Part shown: piece by piece, positions 11,401-23,400 of the stretch
Layout of the letters: every line of letters starts with the position of its first letter
Position numbering within the stretch: position 1 is the stretch's first letter
Assembly: GCA_033557685.1 (NCBI GenBank)
Contig: JAWQRN010000028.1
Coordinates: forward strand, 1 to 49,310
Length of the DNA stretch: 49,310 nt
Direction of reading: 5' to 3'
From: Sperchopsis tessellata
Taxonomy: Eukaryota; Arthropoda; Insecta; Coleoptera; Hydrophilidae
Program-made: the position numbers and the translations under genes
The notes under the pieces: generated by a model
Databases searched by the model: none
The model's input: the letters and a program-made list of their open reading frames with translations, nothing else
Told to the model about the DNA's origin: nothing

Positions 11401-14400
11401 GTTTCGTAATTATGGAAATGGGAACATTATTTAGTAATTGGATTGATGATTTAAATCAGCGATCTATTCCCATCTGTTCTTAAGTCAGCAACAAAGCTTT
11501 AAGTCTTTTTGATCTCTTAAAAGCACAACATTGCAGCAAAGAAACGTTTTAGGGAAGCTAAGGCTGGTTTGATCACTTTAGAAAACGATCCAACTTACAC
11601 TATTTAAAAATTTGGTGAATAAGTTGGTGCTGATCTAGAGGCGGCCTAAAATTATCCCAAGGAGTTTCGAGATATTGTAGAAAGAGGTAATTATCCTGCA
11701 GATTTGGTATTTAACGTGGACGAAACGGCTTTATTCTGAAAGATTCCATCCCGTACTTTTATTTCAATGGAGGAGAAAAGTGCATCAGGATTTTAAGCAG
11801 CAAAGGATAGATTAATGCTTATCTTGGGCGGAAATGTATCAGGTGACTTAAAAAAGCTGGTAAACTAGAAGTGGCTTAAAACTACTTCTAGTTTACCATT
11901 CTGAAACACACAGAGCTATGCGTGGATACTGCAAAGATAATCTACCTGTTATTTTGCGGAGCAACCGTAGAGCATGGATTACACAAACAATATTTGTGGA
12001 TTGGTTCTGCCCAGCTGTAAGAAAATATTGTCAGGACATCGGTGATGAACCCCGTGCATTTTTTGTTTTGGATAATGTGCCTGGTCATCCTACTTATCTC
12101 AATTCATTATCTACAGAATTTCCTGTTGAAGTAGTTTTTGCCACAAATACTAATTTCGTCATTCAGCCCGTGAATTAAGGAGCAATTGCTACTTTTAAAA
12201 CGTACTACACTAAAAGAACTTTTAGTCAGCTCATGGAAGAAACCGATGGAGGAAGCAGACAAAATATGAAAGAGTGGTGGAAAACTTCTCACATACTGAA
12301 GGTCATAAGGAACATTCAAGAATCTTGGAATGAAGTTACGCAGCCTTGTATGAAATGGGTTTAAAAAAAACTTTACAAGTGAAATTATCATTCAGGAGAT
12401 TGCGATATTGCTAGCTTTGCAGGCGTCGAAGAACTATAGTAGATGGATCGTCATGTTTATATACAGGAAACAGAATCTCTGTAATCTTTGACAGTGAAAG
12501 TTCTTGAAGAGGCGCTTTTACATTACAATCAATCAATAGAAATATTAGAGGCAAATGGTCCTGATTTTGTGCATGTGAATGCCGTGAAGCAAGGATTGTT
12601 TCAATGCTATAGACATATGCTTCAAAATAAGCATAAAAAGCAAAACAGGCCATTTTAGACACCTTTTTAAAACTAAAATAATAAACAGCATATGACATAT
12701 ATATATAAAAATTTTGTTTATGGCGCGTATGTAAGATTAAAGACAGGGTTAATTGTAAGGTTGAATTTCAATTATATTTGTTTATAAGTAAATATATATT
12801 TAAAAAGGTATTTTATCTCTTTAAAAATTAAAAATTTCAATTTCCCTTGTTTAACGTGGATTTTCGCAGGGGTTACCTGTATGTAAAACTATTAGAAATT
12901 GGATTTCTCACCTGATCAAAGCAATTAGTAGCCAGCGATGAAAAATAATGATGTTTTCTTTTCAAGTAACATCAATGTTTCACTGATGAGTGAAATAACG
13001 TCAGTAATAAAACATGTTTTTGATGTTAATGGGAACATTCAAATTTACTCCAGTTATTCTTCTCTACGTAATTATTTTGATCCTAAAAGGCAGACAACTC
13101 ACCTGTTGAAATTAAAATATTATTTTTGTTCCCATGCATGCTCAAGTTTAAAGATTGAAATGTATATAATTAAAAATATATGCCAAAAATGCTAATTCTG
13201 CTCTAACAAAAAATACACAATAAACATGTGATAACATTTCCTTTTGACAACCATCGTACTTCTTCTTCCTTTGGCGTTACAACCCAGGTTGGGTTTTAGC
13301 CTCTTCTTAAGCCATCTAGACTGGTCCTCCGGTACTCGTTTCAAATTCCTCGCTTCCAGTATCATGAGATGAGATCATCTTCCACTTCACCCTTCCATCT
13401 TTTCCTAGGTCTGCCTCTCATTCTTTTTTCACTAAGTCTCCAATCGGTGATTCACTTTGTATTCCGGCTTCCACTCATCCTCTCCACATGTCCAAACCAC
13501 CTAATTCTCTGAGCCTTAACAAATCTCACGATGTCTTCGCCTTTTATCAAATTGTTCAGTTCGTGGTTCATCCTGATTGTATACACTCCCCCCTCTTCCT
13601 GCATGGGTCGAAATATTTTTTTTCAGTATTTTTCTCTCAAAGACCTTAAGATCATTTTCATTCTTTAGGGCCGTAGTCTGTGTCTCACAACCGTATGTCA
13701 CTATTGCTCTAATGAGTTGTCTGCACATTTTCAGTTTAGCCTCGTTATTTATGAGTTTACAAACCAAAAACTTGGAGCATGCATAGTAGCTCCTGTTTCC
13801 CAGCATTATTATTTTTTGAACCTGTATGTGGCCCGCGACATTGTTGTTACCTATTGTGCACTTCATAAGTTTAGTTTTCCGTTAATTTATCAATAGACCC
13901 TGGTATGACTATATCATCAGCATATGCGCACAGCTGCCTTGACTTGTTACTTACACAGCCTTCTAAGTTTACTTTTTTAATAGCTGCATCGAGGATCAGG
14001 TTTAAAAGCAACGCAGATAGCACATCTCCTTGTCTGACGCCAATATTTATACTAAACTCTTCTATCAGCTCATTCTGTACAGCTACCATCACTCTGGTGT
14101 TCTTTAATGTTACCTTTATCAGGTTGATCAGTTTAAGTGTTATGCCCATTAGCCTTAGATCTTTGTCTAATTTACTTCTGTTTACTTTGTCAAAGGCCCG
14201 TTTAAAGTCAATAAATAAATAATAAGTATCAATGTTGTGCTGGTATGTTTTTTTAACCATTTGCCTCATTATATGCAGGTGATCCTTTGTTGAACGATTT
14301 GGCATTATTCCGCACTGACATTCACCAATAATTTGTTCTGCATAATCCGTTAGCTTTCTGTTTAAGACACGGGACAATTGTTGCGTGTGAGCGTCATCCT

Positions 14401-17400
14401 CACAAACAATGTTTGGTATTCGGCGTCTTCAAACTTTCTTTACCAAGAGCATGCTCACCGTAAGTTTCGACAAGCATTCGATGCGATTCTGCAGCAGTTT
14501 TCTTCAAGTGGTAACAGTGAATCAATGCTGTCCATATATCGTAGTTTTCAGGCACAAAATTGTATTGTTGTGAGTTAAAAGTCTTTGACAAATGTAAACA
14601 CAAGAAAAAGGCGCCAATGACGCAGTTTGACAGTCACTACATTGCCAACTAGAGCCATCTATGAGCAAATTCCGGTTTCATATTTACAGACCTGGTATGT
14701 ATTGGCTGAATTGTTCCTAACACCCAGTCGGACGGCATTTTCTCCTCCCTCTATATAGCCAGTAGTACATCGTTATAGAAAATCAATGTTAAATATTATT
14801 AGATTCCATGGGTTCGCACAAGAATTTTTTGTGGACTGCTTTTAAATAAAATCACTATTTTGACGATATGATTCAGTACCATCTTCAAATCTCCAGGAAT
14901 GCATTTTGCAACAAGTGCATTGTCTATGTAAAAAATTGTGGCTATTAAGGGGACAAACACAATTAGAACGATCGGAAAAATAAATTTTAAACGATAGAAC
15001 TGTATGTGTAGAATATTTTCCCAAAGGTTTAAAGCATCATAATTTGAAAAACTTCAAAAGTTACAGCCCGAGAACGCTGTGCCTGACTGCTCGGGTTCGG
15101 AGCGTGGGCCGCAGGTAGAAGCAAGAGCGCTCTCTGTCTCTCTCTCTCGAGCAGATGTTTCTACGAAAATTAATAGAATAGAAAGGGGGATTTACGCTGT
15201 AATAGCTGTAATTTTAATCATTGGTTTTTTACGTGTCGAAACTTTAAACGTGTTTTTCTCAAAACTGCATTTTAAAAATTGGCGTGCAGGATTACTTAAG
15301 AACTTTTAAACCGATTGAGTTCAAACCTTGTAGAAATGTTGATAATATCATTACCTTCTAATTGTCGGGAATTGTTTTTTAAAAATTAAGAAAAAACTAC
15401 TTTTTTGATACAAATTTTGCTTGAAATTTTGATTTTTTTTAAATGCGTGCCATTTTTTAAAATTTGCATATGGTTCATTATAATTACTGTTTAAATTTTG
15501 TTGTAAATCAAAGTCTACGGGAAGCTGTGCAGTCTAGCTTCCCGTGCTTCCCACTGCAACCTTGCTGTAACATTCTGCCACAGCTCCACCATTTTGATGA
15601 TAAATGAATTTAAAATATGTTTTGTATACCTAAATATACTTTTAAAGTATACCTACAATTTTGATAAATATATATATATATATCCATCGGGTTTATAACG
15701 TTATCTCTCTTCCGATTGGCAATCGTCACTCGTCCCTGTTGCTCCAGGTCTTTTCCTCCAGTCCTCTCCTCCGGATCTCTCCAAAAATGCCTTCTCTCCA
15801 ACTCCTCCATGGTCTTTCTCTCCTTCTCCTTCCCTGTGGTGTCCAGTGTAGTACTTTCTTCTCCGTATTCCATCTTGATCCATTCTCTGCACATGTCCGT
15901 ACCATCTAAGTTGGGCAGTTCTTTTGTCATCTACAATGTCATGTTTTACCTCCTTGATATTCCTTATGTCTTCAATTCTAATCTAGATTTTCCAGCTGCT
16001 CTTCTCCAATAGTCCATTACTGTGGCTTTTAGTATTTTTTTTCCTGTTTTATCCTTTATAGGCCACACTTCACTACTATAGGTTATTATACTTCTAATTA
16101 TTGAGTTATATATTCTGTGTTTGTTTTCCTTTGTTATGTTTTTATCTCGTGGTATGCTGTTTAGCATGGATACAACTTTACTACCTTGTAGATTTCTCTC
16201 GTCCATTGCTTCGTCAAGTATTCCCTCTTTCAATATTTTTACGCCTAGGTATTTATATGAACTGCAATGTTTGATGTTTTGCTTATCGGAGATATGCAGA
16301 TCTTGTTGTTCTCCTCCTATAGACAAGTGTTCAGTTTTCTGCATGTTAATAAATTAAGTTTGATAAATTTAGAATAAATATTTCTCAATTAAAAAAATTC
16401 CTTAAAAATTTACTAATTTTTTTCCCCTCTAATTATATATGTCCCCTTAAGGACATGCGGAATATGTTCTTGGACACAAATCCTTTAATTGAACCAGTCA
16501 TAGTTGGTGCCCTATCAGTACAAATAATTATACAAGACTTTCATGATTCTTGTAAGAGTTGATAACGTCTAAAATACCTCTGCCAATTAGCCGTCTTGTA
16601 GCTCAATAGCTAAGTACTAGGCTACTAAGCGTAGGGTCTCGGGTTCGAGTCCCAGAGGCGATCGGCTTTGTGTGATTAGGGAAAAATCTTTTTAGTGCTC
16701 GTCTTCCAGGAAGGACGTAAAACGGTGGGTCCCTTGTATTGTAGGTAAAATGAAGACCACGTGCATGTAAAAGATTCAAAATTCTCAGGTTAGGGAGCTT
16801 AATCCCTGGTTGTCGTTTCCGATAATACTTAAAACAATAAAATGGACTATCATATTTTCTTTATTTAATTATAAATGCTGTTAGTGGAGCTTTTTAACTG
16901 ATTTCAGTGAATTCATCTACTTGCAATGTGACTGTTCCTCCAGTTATAATTCTTTCAAGTCACTTTCTGCTGCTCAATATTATCAGACATTTATGCAATA
17001 CGCCTATAATTTCCTTTTCTGCTTTATCCTCTAACATAATCTTCACCATAATAATGTGGCAGCCTGGCAAAATATAGGTTTTAGCAATAAGACATTATGG
17101 ACGATACGTTGAATTGTTTTTGGAGTGGTTGGAATTTAATTTTAATATGAATGGAGAATACGTTCAAAACTATATTTTTGCTGAAATTCAGTTTTGTACG
17201 TTCAAAACTATATTTTTGCTGAAAGTCAATTTTGCACATGTTTATACATTAATTTAATAACATCTTCCAAGAAGCTATTTGTATAACATTTTGAATTATT
17301 CATTTTTATTACTCTGCGTATTTAAAAAGTTTAAATTTTGTAACGTTAAGCAATTTTCGTACCTTTAAGTTATAACACTGACAGATATATCACAAGATAA

Positions 17401-20400
17401 GTATAAAGTTCTGTTAAAAACAAATGTCATTCCTATGATTCAGTATTGTTTGTGTATTACCAGTAGTTGTTATAAATCAAAAGCTTGCGTATTTGATTTT
17501 CATAAGTGATAAAATGAAATTGAAAGTGCTTGGTAAAAACGTAAGTAATCTAGCTTTATACATACAAATACATAGTTAACTTTTATGATAACTTGGCTTT
17601 AGTAAAGAATGATTTTGAGGTGAAATGAAAAATAATTTTTTTTATGCTTCATACACACTAAATTTACCAGTACTATTTCCTTTAAAAACCAGGAATGTCT
17701 TCCAGATAATAATGTGTATATTTTGAGGATTTAACTCTGTTTCTATATAAATTATTCTCATCATGAGTCAGTGTTAAAGGAAATGTCTTATTCTTCACGT
17801 GCATATCCATTAATGCAGTGGTTCCAAACTTTTCTTTTTTTCATAATAGCCTAACTTTAAATAATTTCCTTAAGTCTTAGATCAAGACTTAAGTAATAGA
17901 ATACAAAAGGAAATAATTAGTATAAGCGCACTTATAAGTACATACAATCTGGTGTTCTAGTACAGCATTTCCCAACTATCGCATAGATTAATGGATGTTT
18001 GCGACCAAATTTTCCTGTCGTTTTCTCGAAGTATATATCAAGTTTTTTAGAGTACGTAGTTGTTACCATTATCTTATTTTGTGTAGTCTTGATATTTTGA
18101 GTTACTCATAATATGCCTCAGATAGCAGTTCCCAATCTCCAGCTGTAGCTGTCCACAATATTTTGAGTACTCTGCGGTAGATCCTCATTTCAAGGGCTTC
18201 CATTTTATTCATTGAAAGTGCTTTCAATGTCCAAACCTCCATGCCATAAAATAATTTTGACCAAACGTAGCATTTAATGAATCGTACCTGAAAGTTAATA
18301 TCATAGTCTGCATTCTTGAGGACATTCTTGAAATTCATAAATACACCGCAAGCGTTCTCAATTCGGAATTTTATCTCCAAGTCTGATGTCCAATTCTTAC
18401 AAAGCCAAATTCCAAGATATGTAAACTTGTTTACTCGTTTATGTATGACTCATGAGGTTAATACCGTCTATGCTCTTCACATTTTCTTATGTTATTCTTT
18501 TTCGGTAACAAGATAAAAGTTAATGAGAGCTACTGAGCAAGGTACTGACCATTTTCATAGATTTTTAGAAGAGCTTGTTGAGAACTGGAATGCCTTTTTC
18601 ATCGAAAAGATTGGTGAGCCGCTTTGCTGTTTTTAACGTATGTATGGCTCTTTCAACTTCCTGTTTTATGATTGTCATTAGTTGATTTTTCATCTGATAA
18701 GAGATTTCTAATATAATTTTCCCAGACTGATTTTCTTTCAAGGGCGTTGCGCGCGACTTGTTATCCTCATTTTTTATCATGGAGAAATGTTTCTTTACGT
18801 ATATTTCGTTATTTCTTTTAACCTTTTAAGGAGGTTTCTCTCATATTCACATTTCAGCCATGCTTTCTTCACTGTTCTGATTTTCTTTCTTATTCATTTT
18901 GGAACTTTCTTATAGTTACTTTGATCTGTTTGGCTTTTGTATTGTCATTGTTCGTCATAAATGGAACAATTTCATCTGTCATCATGGCTATTTTTGGTTC
19001 CTTGTTTTATATGCTATTTTGGATTCATCAGAATTCATCATGATCTTTTCTCATATGCAGGTTAAGTTTTCTTGCATGCTCTAGTGATTGAAGACCTGAA
19101 ACACGTATTAACTAGTCCATAATCTTATCTCATTAGGATCTATATAGCGTAGATTATCTACCGGGGGCTTCCACGTAAATATATAGTCGGTGAGGTGATA
19201 GACAAACTTAAGATTGGCTTTCGTGCCATGATTCATAACATTAACTGTTACTATTCATCACTGGTTCTTAGTCAGCTATAAATTCCAAAACTCGACCATC
19301 TTGTTAGCTCAGTGGCTAAGTACTAGGCTACTAAACGTGGGGTCTCGAGTTCGAGATCCATAAGTCGCTACCTTTTCGTGATTAGGGAAAAGTAGTGTTC
19401 ATCTTCCAGGAGGGTCCCATGTATTGTAGGTAATTGAAGACAACATGCATGCATCCCACAGTTGTGGGAACCTAAACCCTTGCGTTGGTGATTGGTCATA
19501 GCAGTGGAAAATGGCCCAACGTTAAATAAAGAAACAAACAATTCCAATACTCAGTTGAGTTATTTTTTATGCAACCAGAGTTTTTGACATTGTCAGTTAT
19601 GAACCATTATTGGACATTTTTTTGTATTTTTGGATTAGATGACTGCCATTACCTTAGATACAATCTTATCTTAAGACAGAAGTCAGCAGGTCCTGTGTAG
19701 TTTCAGTTATTTGTTGTTTAAACCTTTGCAGCAACTGGTGCTGAATCTCTGTTGGCAGTTATATTATATAATTTAGAACCCCCAGTAACATATTTTTTAT
19801 TGAAACACTGACACTAGGTGGATTGGGGTCTGCAATTATTGTCTGCATCAGGTGTTGTGTCCATGAAAGATATTTCACACAAGCTATTATATATATATCG
19901 TAGGAATGGGAAGTATTTTCCCTTAGGTAAAATACTCTCTGCATCTTTCTATCAAGTGAAATCCACATAAAATTCTTGTGGCTCTCTTTTGGAGAAGCAA
20001 CATACGCTGTGTACCAGTAGATGAACCTTCTAGCGCGACGCCATAAGGGGCGAGAAAGTAGAAGTTTGCAAAACACGCCATTCTTCCACTTTGGTAGGTG
20101 CATGGTCCTCATGCATCTTGTGGTGAATAGTACTGTTGAAAGTTTCTTGCTCGACGTTCCAATATGTACCATACAATTCAACCTGTAATTCAGGTAGATC
20201 CCTAGAAATTTAAGTAGTTTCAGTCCCAAATCTAGTTGCAAATATCATTGTTTCATTCAGTTTCAAACCATAATTTTGCTTCCTAAAGAATCTGATTGGC
20301 AGCTGTTGTTTTAACATCAGTGGTTGAGTCTCGGGCAATCAAATAGGATGTATGGTTAACATAGAGTATAAGCTCTCACCTCGGGGATACATTATCTGGG

Positions 20401-23400
20401 ATGTTATTCATGTACATCATCAAGAGCAGTGGGCCCAGAAGGAATCCCTGGGGAATCCCACGATCTAGTTTCAGATGTTGAGATGTGCTCCCCACATTTC
20501 GTATAATCTGAGTTTTGCCATCAAGGTATGAATGCAGTAATATGCCCGGAATTTCCCTCACACCATAGAGGCATAGTTTTCCGAGAAAGCTCAAGGAACA
20601 CCATATTACAAGCCTTACTATTGTCATAGATAGCAAATTTTACGTGCTCTTAATTATCAAATGCTTCCGGGATTTTTCTCACAGTTGAGGGAAAAATCCT
20701 TTTAAGGAAGGAACCATGCCTCCTAAACTAGAATTTCCATAATAATCAACTATGATGTTTACTTTCCCAAACATCAACATATTTGGTTTGGATGAAAGCA
20801 TACTCCAATTAAGAATGCTCCAAAGACTTGCACATGTGTATAATTACAATCATCCTTATGATGCTATGGATCATGGTACTCTTACCACCATATGATCAGA
20901 GAGCATCAAAAACAATACCGAGTTCCTCCTAGTAAATACATATCATTCTGAGAGTAGACCCATTGATGGAGTAAACAAAGAGATTTATACCAGGTCTGTA
21001 AATATTAAACTGGAATTTTTTTATAAAAAATACACAATTACTGTTTGAATATGGTAAAAATTATTATATTTAAAGTATTGTACATCGCTAGCTACACATT
21101 TTTCCCAGCTCTCTGGCAATTTGTGGATGCCACATCATCGAGCCATTTTCATAAGCAGTGAAGCGCTGTTCAGCAAGTGCGTGTCCCATCGATGCAAATA
21201 AGTAGTAATCAGATGGAGCCAAGTTTGGTGAGTAAGCCACATGCCAAAGTATTTGCCAACTAAAAACCTCAATCGTTTCCTGGACCGGTTTTGCTGTGTG
21301 CGATGGTGCATTATCATGAAGCAAATTCACTTTGTGTTGCCTCTTTTGATATTCTGGTTAATTTTCACGCAATGCTTGGGTCAAATCCATCATTTGTTGT
21401 CGGTAGCGTTCAGTATTAAAGGTTTCGCCAGATTTTAGCAGCTCATAATAGATAACACCCTCCGATCCTACCACAGAGCATTGTCTTCCGTCCATAGCGA
21501 TTTGGCCTTGCAGCCGATGTCGCTGGTTTGCTTGAAGCTACCCTTGATCTTTTACGCTTAGGATTCTCGAAATATATCCATTTTTCGCCAGACCCAATTT
21601 GATGGAGAAATGATTTTCTTTTGAACCTGGCGATCAGCATTTCGCAAGTTGTTTTTTTGTTTTCCTGCTGTCTTTCATTCAGTTCATATGGAACCTATTT
21701 TCCCACCTTCTGGATCTTTGCCATAGCTTTCAAACGTATGGAGACGGCTTCTCTTGTCACATTTAATTGATCCACAAGTTGTTGTTGCGTTTGAGCATCA
21801 TCCTCATCCAGGAACTTTCAAACTTTCTCGGTGGTCTTCCACGTTCTTCTTTTCTCACGTCAAAACCGTCAGTTTTGAATTTTTTAAACCTTTCAAAGCA
21901 CTGTGATTTACCAAGAGCATGCTCACCGTAAGCTTCGACAAGCATTCGATGCGATTCTGCAGCAGTTTTCTTCAAATGGTAACAGAAAATCAATGCTGCC
22001 GCAAATCGTAGTTTTCAGGCACAAAATTCGACATGTTCAACACTATGAAAAAATATGTTGTTGTATGAAACTTGTATTATGTGAGTTGAAAGTCTGTGAC
22101 AAATGAAAACACAAGTAAAAGGTGCCAATGACGCAGTTTGACAGTCACTACATTGCCAACTAGAGCCATCTATGAGCAAATTCTAGTTTCATATTTACAG
22201 ACCTGGAATATATTGGCTGAACACCCAGTCGGACGGTATTTTCTCCTCCCTGTATATAGCCTGTAGTACATCGTTATAGAAAATCAATGTTAAATATTAT
22301 TAGATTCCATTGCTTCATACACGAATTTTTTGTGAACTGCTTTTAAATAAAATCACTATTTTGACTACATGATTCAGTACACCCTTTAAATCTCCAGGAA
22401 TACATTTTGCAACAAGTGCTTTGTCTGTGTTAAAAATTGTGGCTGGTGCATCTGAACATTGATGTCCTATATTACATTTCCTCTATACTTTAGTATAAAT
22501 GCTGAAGTAATTTAGGTTTCCAAAATGACCTCTTACCAAATACAGTATTGTGCGAATTAATGTGAATACAGGCAGATTTATGTTAACTATTGTTTATTGA
22601 AAGAAAACAATATATACAGTACTAGTTTATATATCTTTAAATGTTGTAATGGGATATGCCCCCCTGGCTTGTATTACGGCTACAACTCGTTTTGGCATAG
22701 AGTTTAAGTTTGATTTTGTCATCTCGGAACCACACCTGAATGGCAGCTTCGATCATCTAGGCCTTTGTTTAACAATCTGGCCTTGCTTATAGACCACATG
22801 TTCTCAATGGGATTAAGATCTGGTGAGTTTCCAGGCCAATCTAGATGAGTCACCTTTTTGTCCTTGAAATATTTCAACATCTTCTTCAAAACATGACATA
22901 GTGCTGAATCTAGCTGGAAGATTGGTTCGCCAACTGCTTGAACTCTTTCCAGTTCTCTGGACAAACATGTTTCTAACATCGCTTTATATTTTCCACTGTT
23001 TCTCATTCCTTCGATGGGTATAAGCTTTCCTGTTCCTATATATGAAAAAGCAACCCCAAAACATATTTTTCACTTAATGTTTCATTTTTTGGACCAAGTG
23101 AGCAGAAGTTAACTTTTCGTCTGCACTTTTCTGCATGAACTTTGATCGGTGCCCATGCACCAGAAAGTGTGTCTCATCAGAGAATCTCCAGTGTTCTTCT
23201 GTCCAATGAGCATAGTTTTTGGTCCATGTCAACCTTTTTTCATCATAGCCTCCAGCAGAAGTTGTTTTTTTTTTGAGGTCTTACTGCTTTTCTTCCTCCC
23301 TCTAAAAGGCGAATTGTAGAGTCTTGAATTTTCACTCCAGTCTTTTCTTAATCTTGCTGAAGATCATAGCTTGTCTTTTTAAGGTTCATTTTCTGAAAGA

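Larger units (their letters stand above)
10070..12879 (+). mobile_element. Tigger/pogo-type DNA transposon, decayed, 2.8 kb
   Basis: Terminal inverted repeats start CAGGTAACCCC on both ends (10070-10080 and 12869-12879 reverse complement), and the element is flanked by TA on both sides. The interior encodes a CENP-B-type DNA-binding region and a DDE domain on the + strand. About 1.1 kb precedes the transposase and holds a foreign LINE fragment and a diverged direct repeat. It is the largest element in the NSD intron. Confidence 0.93.

Noticed and set aside
16590..16665. tRNA gene in the SINE head
   Set aside because: A and B boxes are present, but the acceptor and anticodon arms do not pair properly and the sequence continues into a repeated body found at three sites.
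17815..17980. hAT transposon with ends CAGTGGTTCC and ACAGCATTTCCC
   Set aside because: The two motifs are in the same orientation, so they are not terminal inverted repeats of one element; no 8-bp duplication or transposase is seen.
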